A stretch of 64,000 nucleotides of DNA from Chryseobacterium culicis (GCF_900108365.1 NZ_FNWQ01000002.1:558001-622000), one strand, 5' to 3'; positions 42,742 to 53,130 are shown, numbered from the stretch's first letter. Program-made: numbers and translations. The notes: generated by a model not told the origin, from the sequence alone.

Positions 42742-43332
42742 TTACTGCAGCGTTCTAAAATAAGACTTAAGTCCTTTTAAATAAACAAGATAGACTTCTT
42801 TGGAGTTTTCCAGTTTACCCATATTTCTTACTCCCCAATAACCCGAGATCACAAAAACACTCACTTCTTTTGCGCTTACTTCATTTTTTATTAACCCAAT
42901 TTCTTTTCCTTTTTCAATACTTTCAGCAAGAGCCACCTCCCATTCTTTTGAAAGCTCATGCAAAGCTTGTGTAAAATCGTGATGCCAAGGTGCCATTTGT
43001 TGCACAAAATTAGAAGTAGGACAGCCATATTCAACTTTTAAAAAGTCATTTTCCATCAGAAGATGATACATAATATCATAAATACTGTCTAATGGATTCT
43101 GGCTGCTTTGAAGAGAATCAATGAACATTTTCCTGAAATTAGGCTTCATCAGATCGGTGATGATGGCCAGTCCCATTTCATCCTTGGTTTTAAAATGGTA
43201 ATAAAAAGCACCTTTCGTCACCTGGGTAGTTGCGATAATATCATCAATGCTGGTAGTCTGAAAACCTTTCACATAGATCAGTTCGAACGCTTTCTGGAGA
43301 ATCGTAAGACGGGTTGCTTCTGATTTTTTCAT
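42742..43332 (-). CDS. TetR/AcrR family regulator
   Basis: 196 residues. N-terminal HTH (TRLTILQKAFELIYVKGFQT, KGAFYYHFKTKDEM). C-terminal ligand domain of TetR_C type. Transcribed towards the small membrane operon and divergent from an MFS exporter, so it may control both. Confidence 0.92.
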   Translation of the reverse strand: MKKSEATRLTILQKAFELIYVKGFQTTSIDDIIATTQVTKGAFYYHFKTKDEMGLAIITDLMKPNFRKMFIDSLQSSQNPLDSIYDIMYHLLMENDFLKVEYGCPTSNFVQQMAPWHHDFTQALHELSKEWEVALAESIEKGKEIGLIKNEVSAKEVSVFVISGYWGVRNMGKLENSKEVYLVYLKGLKSYFRTLQ

Positions 43333-43381
43333 TTAAAAATGCTGATTATAATACAAAGGAACAAATTTTAAACTGAAAATA

Positions 43382-43405
43382 AAACTATCAGTATTCTGAT
43401 GGTTT
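43382..43405. promoter_or_regulatory. imperfect palindrome between tetR and the MFS gene
   Basis: AAACTATCAG (43382-43391) and CTGATGGTTT (43396-43405) match as inverted arms with one mismatch and a TATT centre. Possible operator; sequence differs from the palindrome at 42705. Confidence 0.4.
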
Positions 43406-43482
43406 GCTACAATTTAAATAATTTTTATAATACAATTATTCGCCGGAAATTTGTGTTGTCAATCTCAATACATTATAAGACA

Positions 43483-44700
43483 ATGAATTTTCAAAAAGAA
43501 ATACAGGTCAATGCTGCATCACAGACCGCTAAAAAAGGCCTGCCCGCAGCTTTATGGGCATTAACGATAAGCGCCTTCGGAATAGGAACTACTGAATTTG
43601 TCATCGTAGGACTTCTTCCTACAGTTGCTTCTGATCTCGGAATCACAATTCCTTCAGCCGGGCTTCTGGTAAGTCTCTATGCAATTGGAGTGGCGATAGG
43701 AGCGCCAATATTAACAGCTTTAACAGGAAAAATTCCGCGAAAAACTTTACTGGTATCCATTATGCTTTTATTTGTTATCGGAAACGTTTTGGCTTCTATA
43801 GCCCCCGGATTTATAACTTTGATACTTGCCAGAATACTTACGGGATTTGCCCATGGTGTTTATTTCTCCATAGGTTCTACCATAGCAGCTTCACTGGTTG
43901 CTGAAGAGAAAAGAGCGACCGCAATTTCCATCATGTTTTCAGGACTTACCCTTGCGATTGTAACAGGGGTTCCGCTGGGAACATTTATCGGACAGCATTT
44001 CGGTTGGAGAGCAACTTTTATAGGAGTTTCAATCCTTGGAATTATCGGATTGGCTGCCAGTTTATTATTGGTTCCGAACCATCTGAAAAACGGGAAAACA
44101 GCTTCTGTAAAAAGCCAGTTTAAAGTACTCGGGAACAAGCGTCTTATTTTTGCCTTTTTAATGACTGCCATGGGGTATGGAGGTACATTTGTGGTATTTA
44201 CGTATCTGTCACCCATTTTACAGAAAATTACAGGATTTCAGGAATCTACCGTCACTTTTATTCTTTTAATTTATGGAATTGCCATCGCCTTAGGCAACTT
44301 GATTGGAGGGAAAGCAGCAAACAAAAATCCTCTGAAAGCGCTTTTATGGATGTTTGCAGCGCAGGGACTGGTGCTGCTTGCATTTTATTTTACGGTGAGC
44401 AGCCCGGCTGCAAGCATCATTACGCTTTTCTTTTTGGGAGCTTTATCATTTGCTTCTGTACCCGGACTGCAGTTACTGGTTGTACAGATTGCTGAAAAAG
44501 AGCTTCCAGGAACTGAAGATGTTGCATCAGGGATCAATATTGCCGCGTTTAATGTGGGTATTGCCATTGGTTCTTATGCAGGAGGAATGATTGTCACCTC
44601 TTCTTTAGGATTAGGAAGTACACCTTGGATAGGCGCTTTATTCCTGTTGGTTACCGTTATAATAACGGCTTACAGTATCCGTTTAAGCAAGCAAAGATAA
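43483..44700 (+). CDS. MFS transporter (DHA1, sugar/drug efflux type)
   Basis: 405 residues from ATG 43483 (upstream codons are not conserved). Twelve hydrophobic segments; FGIGTTEFVIVGLLPTVA and the loop GKIPRKTLLV resemble the AraJ/SotB/YdhP efflux families. Divergent TetR gene likely represses it. Confidence 0.92.
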   Translation: MNFQKEIQVNAASQTAKKGLPAALWALTISAFGIGTTEFVIVGLLPTVASDLGITIPSAGLLVSLYAIGVAIGAPILTALTGKIPRKTLLVSIMLLFVIGNVLASIAPGFITLILARILTGFAHGVYFSIGSTIAASLVAEEKRATAISIMFSGLTLAIVTGVPLGTFIGQHFGWRATFIGVSILGIIGLAASLLLVPNHLKNGKTASVKSQFKVLGNKRLIFAFLMTAMGYGGTFVVFTYLSPILQKITGFQESTVTFILLIYGIAIALGNLIGGKAANKNPLKALLWMFAAQGLVLLAFYFTVSSPAASIITLFFLGALSFASVPGLQLLVVQIAEKELPGTEDVASGINIAAFNVGIAIGSYAGGMIVTSSLGLGSTPWIGALFLLVTVIITAYSIRLSKQR

Positions 44701-44726
44701 CATTTACGGATCGTTTTTCTATGATA

Positions 44727-44760
44727 AATCCCTGCCAAGATGTTTGACAGGGATTCTTAT
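44727..44760. terminator. terminator between convergent genes
   Basis: AATCCCTG (44727-44734) pairs with CAGGGATT (44748-44755), followed by CTTATTT. Confidence 0.7.
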
Positions 44761-44831
44761 TTAAAAAATATTTTTTTTATGGAACGACCTTATTTTTTGT
44801 ATATAAATTCTCGGTAGAATCCATGAGGCTG

Positions 44832-45476
44832 TCAGATTTCATAAATCTCAGCATCTGTAAACACAAAGAATGTACTTTTCTTAGGCAGATTTTTAGTATC
44901 AAGTCCTGTAAATTCACTAAAGGCCGGCAGCAGTAATTGATTGCTGCTGAGTGCAAAGCAGGGGAGCCTGATATTCTTTACTGCAGAACTGAGTACAATT
45001 CCGGGGTGGATATGTCCTGTAATCTGAAAACCCGATCTTTCGGAATCAAAGTCGTGAATAAAGGTAATCCCTGACGCTTCAAGCGATTCAATCCTGTGGT
45101 TAAAGCACAGTTTTTTCTCCAGGGTTTTCGAAATCCGGTCATGATTACCTTCAATAAGATAAAACTCAATATCGGAATACTGGTTTTTCCAGGCGCAGAA
45201 TTCATCTACGTCAGAATTGTCTCCGGCATGAAGCAGATCTCCAACTACAATGAATTTTTCAGGCTGGAAATATTCAATCAGAGCTGATAACCTTTCAAGA
45301 TCACTTTTCATAATATGATTGGACAGTGCGATACCGTTTTTACGGAAATGCGCCGTTTTGCCGATATGAAGATCAGAAAGGATCAATGCTTTTTCTTTTG
45401 GCCAGAATGCTGCACGCTGATTGGTAAGAATGAAAGTTTCGTTTTGTAGGGAAATATTTTTAGTTGCTATCAACAC
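44832..45476 (-). CDS. pdeM: ligase-associated DNA damage response endonuclease PdeM
   Basis: 214 residues. Calcineurin-like metallophosphoesterase with SDLHIGK, GDLLHAG, GNHD and GHIHPG metal motifs. Known to co-occur with a DNA ligase, Lhr-like helicase and MBL exonuclease, all present upstream in this window. 49 nt after gpmA. Confidence 0.9.
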   Translation of the reverse strand: MLIATKNISLQNETFILTNQRAAFWPKEKALILSDLHIGKTAHFRKNGIALSNHIMKSDLERLSALIEYFQPEKFIVVGDLLHAGDNSDVDEFCAWKNQYSDIEFYLIEGNHDRISKTLEKKLCFNHRIESLEASGITFIHDFDSERSGFQITGHIHPGIVLSSAVKNIRLPCFALSSNQLLLPAFSEFTGLDTKNLPKKSTFFVFTDAEIYEI

Positions 45477-45525
45477 ACCTGATAAATTGAAATTAAATCT
45501 TTAAAGTTAAGCTATTTTGTCCGGA

Positions 45526-46128
45526 TTAGCTAACCTTGCGGCTTACATGAAATTTTTCATCAAAAATATATGTCAGAGGATAACCGGTAGCAATTTCTCT
45601 TTCCAGAATTTCTTCGGGAGAAAGATGTTCCAGATACATAATGAGTGCACGAAGGCTGTTTCCATGGGCCACAACCAATACATTTTCGCCCTGTTTTAAC
45701 AGTGGTCTTATCTGGTTTTCAAAATAAGGAATGACTCTGTTGTAGGTATCTTTAAGGCTTTCTCCGCCGGGAGGAACCACATCAAAAGATCTGCGCCAGG
45801 TATGAACCTGCTCATCTCCGTATTTCAGAGCCGTTTCTGCTTTATTCAATCCTTCAAGAGTACCGTAAGAACGTTCATTTAATGCTTTGTCTTTTACAAT
45901 TGGGATATTGGGATTTCCTATTTCATTGAGGATGACGGATAAGGTATGCTGTGCTCTGATTAATGCAGATGTAAAGGCGATGTCTATTCTTTCTCCTTTT
46001 AACGCAAGGCCTGCTTTTTTTGCTTCTTCAATGCCGGCTTCAGTGATATCAATATCTTTCCACCCTGTAAATCTGTTTTCCAGATTCCAGAGTGACTGTC
46101 CGTGACGGACCAAGAATAATTTTTCCAT
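45526..46128 (-). CDS. gpmA: 2,3-bisphosphoglycerate-dependent phosphoglycerate mutase
   Basis: 200 residues. [18 protein letters not shown] with the phospho-histidine, [13 protein letters not shown] and [11 protein letters not shown] motifs. Shorter than enterobacterial GpmA (about 250), but that is common in flavobacteria. It interconverts 3- and 2-phosphoglycerate. It sits inside the DNA repair gene set. Confidence 0.92.
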   Translation of the reverse strand: MEKLFLVRHGQSLWNLENRFTGWKDIDITEAGIEEAKKAGLALKGERIDIAFTSALIRAQHTLSVILNEIGNPNIPIVKDKALNERSYGTLEGLNKAETALKYGDEQVHTWRRSFDVVPPGGESLKDTYNRVIPYFENQIRPLLKQGENVLVVAHGNSLRALIMYLEHLSPEEILEREIATGYPLTYIFDEKFHVSRKVS

Positions 46129-46270
46129 TATTTAAATTTTATTATACTTCAGAGAAGATATACTCTAATTTACGATGATTATTTAAGCTGATCAAGAAAA
46201 AGCATTCATAATATTAGGCTGAGAATAAGATTTAAATAGAATACAATGTATTTTCAAAAACTGAATTCGA

Positions 46271-48724
46271 TCAGATAAGGTCACTGATATCAGACAGTTT
46301 CAGCATTCTTTTAATCCTTGCATCCAGCCCTTCACTGGAAAGCGTCTGTCTCAAGCTGTCTACTTTGATCGGGAAACTGAGCGGCGTAAAGGAACGGGAA
46401 TGCTTTAAAATAATTTCAGATTTTTCAATCCTTTTAAATGCTTCTACCAGTCTTTGTTCCTGTAGCTGCATATTGAATACTTCCGTGTAAGCCTGTTTGA
46501 TTAAAAAGTGATTGGCGTCATGATCTTCCAGCACCTTAAAAATGAGTCCCGCAGAGCTTTGCAATGATTTGTTGGAACGCTGCTGGCCCGCGTAATTCTG
46601 AATAACCATTCCTGAAATTACTGCAATATCTCTGAATTTTCTTCTGGCCATTTCCGCTGAATTGATACTGGCAATGACATCGTTCATCAAATTGTCTCTG
46701 GTTAGAATCTGCTGCAGATTGTCTTCATTCAATGGGATTTCTTTGTCACTGAACAGCTCAAAACCATAATCATTCATCGCCATTGAAAAGGAAATAGGAG
46801 CCAGTTTTGAAATACGGTAAGCAATAAGGGCTGCCATCACTTCGTGTACGAGACGTCCTTCAAAAGGATACATGAACAAATGATATCCTTCGCGGTTTTT
46901 GATCAGTTCCACCAGAAATTCATCTTCTTTTGGAATGTGTGAATTTTTCTCCTGGTTAGTCAGGAGCGGATGGAGAAATTTAAGTTCTTTTTCTGAAGCT
47001 TTCGGATTTAATGCGTGCGAAAGCTTTTCTCTCAGAAAATGTCCCAGATTGGAACTCAAAGGAAGTCTTCCTCCAAGATAACTCGGAACCAATGCTTTTC
47101 CCTTAGCGGCTCTTACGTAGACCGTCATATCTTTAATGATCACCACTTCAAGAGTACGGCCCGCCAGAATAAATTTTTCCTCTTTTTTGAGTTTTGAAAT
47201 AAAATATTCTTCAATCATTCCGATGTAGCCTCCAGAAATAAATTTCACTTTCAGCATGGCATCACTCACAATCACCCCCATATTCATCCTGTGAAGCATG
47301 GCAATCTTCCTTGATGTTACTTTATACAGCCCGTCCTCCATGACGGCGATTTTATGAAATTCTTCATAGCTTTTCAGCACGCTTCCGCCAATGGTAAGAA
47401 ATTCCAGAATGCTTTTCCATTCTTCATCCAGCATTTCCTGGAAGGCGTATACCTTTTTGATTCTCTCGTACAGTTCATCAGGATAAAATCCATCTCCTAC
47501 CGCCAATGTCATCATAAACTGAACCAGCACATCAAAGCATAAAACCTGCGGTTCTCTGGGTTCAACAACTTTTTGTTTTACAGCTTCTTTTAAGGCTGAT
47601 ACTTCAATCAGTTCCAGCGAGTGGGTAGGAACACAGTAAATTTTTGATGTTTCGAAAGGGGAGTGCCCGCTGCGCCCGGCTCTCTGAAGAAAACGTGCGA
47701 CTCCTTTAGCCGATCCTACCTGGATAACAGTGTCCACTGGCTTAAAATCTATTCCAAGATCAAGCGACGATGTGGAAACAACAGCTTTTAGTTTTCCGGA
47801 GCTCAAATTTTCTTCAATCCAGATTCTTAAATGGGCATCAATGGAGCTGTGATGGATCGCAATCTGCCCTGCAAAATCAGGATAAGCATCCAGTAAAAGC
47901 TGGTACCACATCTCACTCTGGCTTCTGGTGTTGGTAAATACTATGGTGGATTTTGACTCCAGAATAATGGGGACCACTTTGTCTGCAAGCTTGTTTCCAA
48001 GGTGTCCGGCCCAGGGCAATATTTCAATTTCATTCGGAAAAACCGGCAGAATATCTATCTTCTTGTGTTCTTTGGCTGTAATTTTTGTCTTTTTAATGTC
48101 GTAAGGAATAAGGACTTCCATTGCTTCATCCAGATTTCCGATGGTAGCGGTGATTCCCCATATTTTGAGCTTCGGAACATATTTTTTGAGCTGAGAAATT
48201 CCGAGCTCTACCATAACACCGCGCTTTGAGCCCAGCAATTCATGCCATTCGTCAACAGCTACACATTTCATCTCACTGAAAAACCTTTCGTTATTTTTCT
48301 GAGCCAGCAACAGATGGAGACTTTCCGGTGTTACGACAAGTATTTCTGGCATCTTCTTTACCTGCTGCTGTCTTATTTTGGGATCTGTATCTCCATTTCT
48401 TACGCCCACGGCCCAATCGAGACCGATCTCGTCAATGGCTTCCTGCATCGCTTTTGCAATATCTTTGGAAAGGGACCGTAAGGGGGTAATCCAGATCATC
48501 TTTAAGCCTTTTTTGTAATGTTCAGGACGATTCAGGAAATCCGAAATAACTGCGAGAAAAACGGAAAAGGTTTTTCCGAACCCGGTGGGAGCAACCACCA
48601 TTCCGCTGTATCCGTTTCCAAATTTCTTCCAGGTTTCCAGCTGAAACTTAAAGGGCGCAATACCTTTATCTGCCATCCATTGCTGAATGATCTTTAATCC
48701 GTCTGTATGTTCAAAAGCTGCCAA
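46271..48724 (-). CDS. ligase-associated DEXH-box helicase (Lhr-like)
   Basis: 817 residues. Motifs VVAPTGFGKTFSVFLAV (Walker A), VDEWHELLGSKRG (DEXH), TATIG, SSLDLGIDF and QRAGRSGH; then the Lhr-type winged-helix and C-terminal domain. DNA-dependent translocase of the ligase-associated repair system. 182 nt separate it from the ligase gene. Confidence 0.94.
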   Translation of the reverse strand: MAAFEHTDGLKIIQQWMADKGIAPFKFQLETWKKFGNGYSGMVVAPTGFGKTFSVFLAVISDFLNRPEHYKKGLKMIWITPLRSLSKDIAKAMQEAIDEIGLDWAVGVRNGDTDPKIRQQQVKKMPEILVVTPESLHLLLAQKNNERFFSEMKCVAVDEWHELLGSKRGVMVELGISQLKKYVPKLKIWGITATIGNLDEAMEVLIPYDIKKTKITAKEHKKIDILPVFPNEIEILPWAGHLGNKLADKVVPIILESKSTIVFTNTRSQSEMWYQLLLDAYPDFAGQIAIHHSSIDAHLRIWIEENLSSGKLKAVVSTSSLDLGIDFKPVDTVIQVGSAKGVARFLQRAGRSGHSPFETSKIYCVPTHSLELIEVSALKEAVKQKVVEPREPQVLCFDVLVQFMMTLAVGDGFYPDELYERIKKVYAFQEMLDEEWKSILEFLTIGGSVLKSYEEFHKIAVMEDGLYKVTSRKIAMLHRMNMGVIVSDAMLKVKFISGGYIGMIEEYFISKLKKEEKFILAGRTLEVVIIKDMTVYVRAAKGKALVPSYLGGRLPLSSNLGHFLREKLSHALNPKASEKELKFLHPLLTNQEKNSHIPKEDEFLVELIKNREGYHLFMYPFEGRLVHEVMAALIAYRISKLAPISFSMAMNDYGFELFSDKEIPLNEDNLQQILTRDNLMNDVIASINSAEMARRKFRDIAVISGMVIQNYAGQQRSNKSLQSSAGLIFKVLEDHDANHFLIKQAYTEVFNMQLQEQRLVEAFKRIEKSEIILKHSRSFTPLSFPIKVDSLRQTLSSEGLDARIKRMLKLSDISDLI

Positions 48725-48906
48725 TTTATATTTGATTTAAATTTTTAACGCAAAAGGGGCTAAGATTTTATATGATATTGTTTACTTTCCGGTCGTGAAG
48801 ACGTTTAACGCATCAAATTTACTGTCATATTATCGCTGAACGGAGTGTTTTTGCGGACGAAAAAATAGGACCGGTCAGTCAAAATCCTTGCGTCATTGTG
48901 TTACTG

Positions 48907-50487
48907 TCATTGTATTAATTTTTTAATCTCTTCCAAATCATCAATTTCGTCTACGGTTTTGTCTTTCCGCCATCGTACAATTCTTGGAAAGCGCAGGGCT
49001 ACACCACTTTTATGACGGTTGCTGAAACCAATGCCTTCAAATGCAATTTCAAAGACCAATTCGGCTTTTACGGTTCGTACAGGTCCAAATTTCTCAATAG
49101 CGTTTTTAGTGACAAACCGGCTCACTTCCATGATTTCTTTATCTGTCAATCCCGAATACGCTTTGGCAATGGTTACTAGACTTTCTCCGTTTTTGACAGC
49201 GAATGTATAATCGGTATAATAGGCGCTTCGTCTGCCGCTTCCTTTCTGGGCGTAGATGAGGACTGCATCAATGGTAAGAGGATTGATTTTCCATTTCCAC
49301 CAGTCGCCTTTTTTTCTTCCGGAATGGTAAGGAGAGTTTTTTTGCTTTAGCATGAGGCCTTCACTGTTGATGTCTCTTGAATTTTCGCGGAGTACATTCA
49401 GTTCTTCCCATTTTTCAAAATCCAGACTTTTTGAAATACTCATTCGTTCAGGATTTTGATTCAGCAGTAATTCTTCAAGCAACGCTCTTCTGGCGGAGAT
49501 TGGTTTTTCCCGCAGGTCATGATCTTCAAGTTCCAGCAAGTCATAAACGAAGACTTCTATGGGAATTTCTGACAGCATTTTTTTAGTTAAAGTTTTTCTG
49601 TTCAGTCTTTTCTGCAGTTCATTGAAATTTAAAACCTTACCATCTTTTACGGCAAGTATTTCTCCGTCTATGACAAAGCTGCCTTTCATTGCCTGCACAG
49701 CTTCTGCAATTTCCGGAAATTGCTCTGTTACGAGCTCTTCACCTCTTGACCATATGAAGACTTCATCGTTTCTCCGGATGATCTGGCCGCGTATTCCGTC
49801 CCATTTGTATTCTACCAGCCATTCATCAGGGTTTCCCAATTCTTCAGTCTCTTTTTCCAAAGGATAGGCAAGGCAGAACGGATAGGGTTTCGAATTATCC
49901 GGATTGACGTTTTCCGCATCAATAAGCTCTTTGAATGATACTTCTTCCGGCAGCCATTTTCCCATCAGACTGTGCATCAAAGCGCTGGATTCCTGTCCGG
50001 AAAATTTAGTAAGGGCATTGATCAGTGTTTTATCTGATACACCAATTCTGAAGCTCCCGCCAATTAATTTATTAAAAATCAAGCGTTCCGTGTAGTCAAG
50101 CCCATTCCACGTACGAAGTACAAAATCTTTCTTTTCTGCATCTGATTTACCTTTTAAACCGGCAATATCATGCATCCATTCAGATAAAGTACGTTCTATC
50201 TTTTCCTGTGGAGGGGGAAGTATTAAAGAAAGTGTTTCCCCAAGATCTCCCACGGAAGAATAGGATTCCTGAAACAGCCAGTACGGAAGCTGTGTGATTT
50301 CCAGCGCCCATTCTTTCATGTAGTTGGTATTAACGTTTCTTTTGGGCCTTTTTCCGGTAAATAAAGCAATAAACCATACTTTATCTTCATCAGGAGCACG
50401 TTCCAGATAATCAATAATGGCATCAATTTTAGCATTGGTTTTATTGGTGGTTTCCAATGCATTGATCAGTTCTGCAAAATGTCTCAT
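48907..50487 (-). CDS. ATP-dependent DNA ligase, ligase-associated repair system
   Basis: 526 residues. N-terminal DNA-binding domain, adenylation lysine K228 in EYKWDGIRGQI, OB domain with WWKWKINP. LigB/Lig-type ligase often found with helicase, exonuclease and PdeM. Overlaps the upstream exonuclease gene by 4 nt. Confidence 0.95.
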   Translation of the reverse strand: MRHFAELINALETTNKTNAKIDAIIDYLERAPDEDKVWFIALFTGKRPKRNVNTNYMKEWALEITQLPYWLFQESYSSVGDLGETLSLILPPPQEKIERTLSEWMHDIAGLKGKSDAEKKDFVLRTWNGLDYTERLIFNKLIGGSFRIGVSDKTLINALTKFSGQESSALMHSLMGKWLPEEVSFKELIDAENVNPDNSKPYPFCLAYPLEKETEELGNPDEWLVEYKWDGIRGQIIRRNDEVFIWSRGEELVTEQFPEIAEAVQAMKGSFVIDGEILAVKDGKVLNFNELQKRLNRKTLTKKMLSEIPIEVFVYDLLELEDHDLREKPISARRALLEELLLNQNPERMSISKSLDFEKWEELNVLRENSRDINSEGLMLKQKNSPYHSGRKKGDWWKWKINPLTIDAVLIYAQKGSGRRSAYYTDYTFAVKNGESLVTIAKAYSGLTDKEIMEVSRFVTKNAIEKFGPVRTVKAELVFEIAFEGIGFSNRHKSGVALRFPRIVRWRKDKTVDEIDDLEEIKKLIQ

Positions 50488-51506
50488 GATCCGGTATTTT
50501 CAGGGTTTTCTTTTTCAGATTCTTCTTCATCATCACCAAATAATGTTTCTACAACATCTGCTTTTATTCCTATTTCATTCAGATATTTGGAAAACACTTC
50601 GGTCTGTCCGTGAGTAACATGCACAAGTTCTGCTTCCGTTGCTTTTACAGTCTGTAATAATCCTTTCCAGTCTGCATGATCACTCATGGCAAATCCTGCA
50701 TCTGCGCTCCGCCATCTTCTGGCCCCGCGCACCTGCATCCAGCCGGAACATATGGCTGTGGCGGGATCTGGAATTTTTTTGATAATATTGCTGTCCAGCA
50801 ATGCAGGCGGCACAATAACAATTTCATGTTCAACTTCTTTCGGACGTTCCCTGAAATCTGCAATAGTGTAGTCCGGAAGTTCAATGCCTACTGTCTCAAA
50901 GGCTTCATTCAGTTTTCCGATAGAATAGTGGACGTATATTTTCCCCAATTCTTCCACTGCTTTCATAATGCGTTGGGCTTTTCCCAGAGAGTAGCCTATA
51001 AAAACAGAGGTTTTGTTATTTTCTTTATTTTTCAGTACCCAGTTTTGGAGCTTTTTATTTAAATCAGGAACTTCAAGCCAGTTGTAAATAGGGAGTCCAA
51101 AGGTACTTTCTGTGACAAATTCATTGCATTTTACCAATTCAAAAGGAGTGCTCAGCCCGTCTTCCTGCACTTTATAATCACCTGAAATTACAGCTACATA
51201 TCCTTTGTACTCAAGGCGGATCTGCGCAGAACCAATGATATGGCCAGCGGGATGAAGGGAAAGCTTTACTCCGTTAATGGTTACAGTTTCTCCATATTCC
51301 ACGCTCTGGCATTCGATATCTGTTCCGATTCTTTGGTGCAGGATAGGTTTTGTAAAATGATGACAAAGGTATTTTTTCATTCCCCAGCGGGCATGATCAG
51401 CATGGCCGTGGGTAATAATTGCCATATCAACAGGCCTCCAGGGATCAATATAAAATTTCCCCTGTGGACAGTAAATTCCTTTTTTTGTAAATGTGATTAA
51501 TTTCAA
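50484..51506 (-). CDS. ligase-associated exonuclease (MBL fold)
   Basis: 340 residues. Metallo-beta-lactamase motif THGHADHARWG and beta-CASP type region; C-terminal MSDHADW and HVTHGQTE. Known partner of the ligase and helicase. First gene of the set, followed by an acidic tail (DDEEESEKE). Confidence 0.94.
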   Translation of the reverse strand: MKLITFTKKGIYCPQGKFYIDPWRPVDMAIITHGHADHARWGMKKYLCHHFTKPILHQRIGTDIECQSVEYGETVTINGVKLSLHPAGHIIGSAQIRLEYKGYVAVISGDYKVQEDGLSTPFELVKCNEFVTESTFGLPIYNWLEVPDLNKKLQNWVLKNKENNKTSVFIGYSLGKAQRIMKAVEELGKIYVHYSIGKLNEAFETVGIELPDYTIADFRERPKEVEHEIVIVPPALLDSNIIKKIPDPATAICSGWMQVRGARRWRSADAGFAMSDHADWKGLLQTVKATEAELVHVTHGQTEVFSKYLNEIGIKADVVETLFGDDEEESEKENPENTGS

Positions 51507-51648
51507 TGGTGTGACTGGTTTAGAAAATAAGCTTCAAAAACTTAACCAATTTACAACAAACTCTTTATTTTTTCATTTTTTATGGTAGGAATAAATGGGT
51601 TTTCTTAGTCTACGCTCAGGATTTTTATCCATTTCTACTCATAACAAA

Positions 51649-51672
51649 AAAGCTGTTCCAAATTGAAACAGC
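51649..51672 (-). terminator. terminator after the S41 peptidase gene
   Basis: GCTGTT / AACAGC stem (51652-51672) with a T tract on the minus strand. Confidence 0.75.
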
Positions 51673-51681
51673 CTGTATCGT

Positions 51682-53130
51682 TTATTTTTCATTGAGTACG
51701 TCGTTTACGAAGTCAATCCATTGATAATCCGGGATGGTTTTATCAATGAAATAATCCGGCTGAATGCCTTTCTCGTCAATAGCCATATCCGGGATACGGA
51801 AGCTTTTAGAAAGAGCATATCCCATCTTAAACTCGTTACAAGGGGAATTTACGAAGTACATATTGGAAATATCGAGAACTCCTGCAGTGGTAGTTCCGAA
51901 AAGCTTAACTTTTTTACTTTGTTTAGCGGCCAGTAAGAATTCTTCTGCAGTACTTCCGTTTCCGTTGTTAATGATAATTCCAACATTTTTTGGATAGGGT
52001 AAGATTTTATCCATTTTGGTAATGCCTACAGTTTTTCCATCATCCTGCAGGCTTACAAACTTACCCAGGTTTTTGCTGAGCTTATCATAAGCTTTCTTCA
52101 GATATTCTCTTTCGTCTGCCTGCATTCCATATTTCTGGTAGTTGTCATAAAAATCGAGCATTCTCTGGTTATTCAGCTTTGTAGAATAAAGCTGTGTTCT
52201 GACGCTTCTGATCGGGTTTGTATAGAGGTACGGAATAATTTTAGCAAAACTGCCATCACTGCCGCCGCCATTATATCTGATATCAATAATAAGGTTTTCG
52301 GTGCTTTCAATTTTGGATTTGTTGGCTGTGATAACACTGTCTATATCTTTTTTCAAGGCACCATTGAACGATGGTATTCTCAAAAGAAGTGTAGTTTTAT
52401 TAAGTTCTTTCAGGAAAGGTTTTTGAGCCATAATAGCTTCATAGTACGTTTCAATTCCTTCTTCTCTTTCAAATTTCGGAGAAACTCTTTTCAGCGTGAA
52501 ATCATTGATTTCTAGATGGTTTTTTCCTACCAGTCTCATATCATGAATTTCCTGACCGGTCTTATTTCTCAGATAATATGTTCCTTTGGTTTGATCAGCA
52601 TTGAAAGTCAATTTCAATTCATTAGGTTTCCAGTTTTCTGCTCCGGACTCGATAATGAAACCTTTGTAAACCTCTCCAATCTTTTTAATTCCTATGGTAT
52701 AAGGTTCAACGGCCCATATTCCTTCAATATCTGAGTCTTTTTTAGACGCTGCTTCTTTTTTGAATTTTTCAATATCTATTTTTACTAATTCTGTTTTGAT
52801 ATTTTCATTAACTGCCGGCAGGGCTTCCGGAGTTTTATTTTCTATTTTTGAGATTGAAAAATGACCGGATCTGAAAAATTTGAGCCATTCATAAATTGTC
52901 TGATAACATTCTGTATCGGATTTCGCATTGTTGATCCTTTTCAAAAAGTCACTGTTATGGGCCTGGTAAGCTGAAACTCCTTTTTTATCAATGACATACT
53001 GATATCCGGCATCATTTTCCTCGAAAGTCTTTTTCACCCACTGATAATTACTTTCACAATTGCAGTTTTGCGCAAAGCCAAAATAAGAAGACAGAGTAGA
53101 AATTAAAAGAAGTGTTTTAATCTTGAGCAT
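51682..53130 (-). CDS. secreted S41 family peptidase
   Basis: 482 residues from ATG 53130 (ten codons earlier is possible). Signal peptide LLLISTLSSYFGFAQ, then an S41 domain with LIIDIRYNGGGSDGS and the catalytic serine region NNGNGSTAEEFLLA. Tail-specific protease-like; target unknown. Monocistronic. Confidence 0.9.
   Translation of the reverse strand: MLKIKTLLLISTLSSYFGFAQNCNCESNYQWVKKTFEENDAGYQYVIDKKGVSAYQAHNSDFLKRINNAKSDTECYQTIYEWLKFFRSGHFSISKIENKTPEALPAVNENIKTELVKIDIEKFKKEAASKKDSDIEGIWAVEPYTIGIKKIGEVYKGFIIESGAENWKPNELKLTFNADQTKGTYYLRNKTGQEIHDMRLVGKNHLEINDFTLKRVSPKFEREEGIETYYEAIMAQKPFLKELNKTTLLLRIPSFNGALKKDIDSVITANKSKIESTENLIIDIRYNGGGSDGSFAKIIPYLYTNPIRSVRTQLYSTKLNNQRMLDFYDNYQKYGMQADEREYLKKAYDKLSKNLGKFVSLQDDGKTVGITKMDKILPYPKNVGIIINNGNGSTAEEFLLAAKQSKKVKLFGTTTAGVLDISNMYFVNSPCNEFKMGYALSKSFRIPDMAIDEKGIQPDYFIDKTIPDYQWIDFVNDVLNEK

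Noticed and set aside
48725..48906. 182-bp gap between ligase and helicase genes as a separate small gene
   Set aside because: No frame of useful length, only short degenerate repeats such as AACGCAAAAGG and TTGCGTCATTG.
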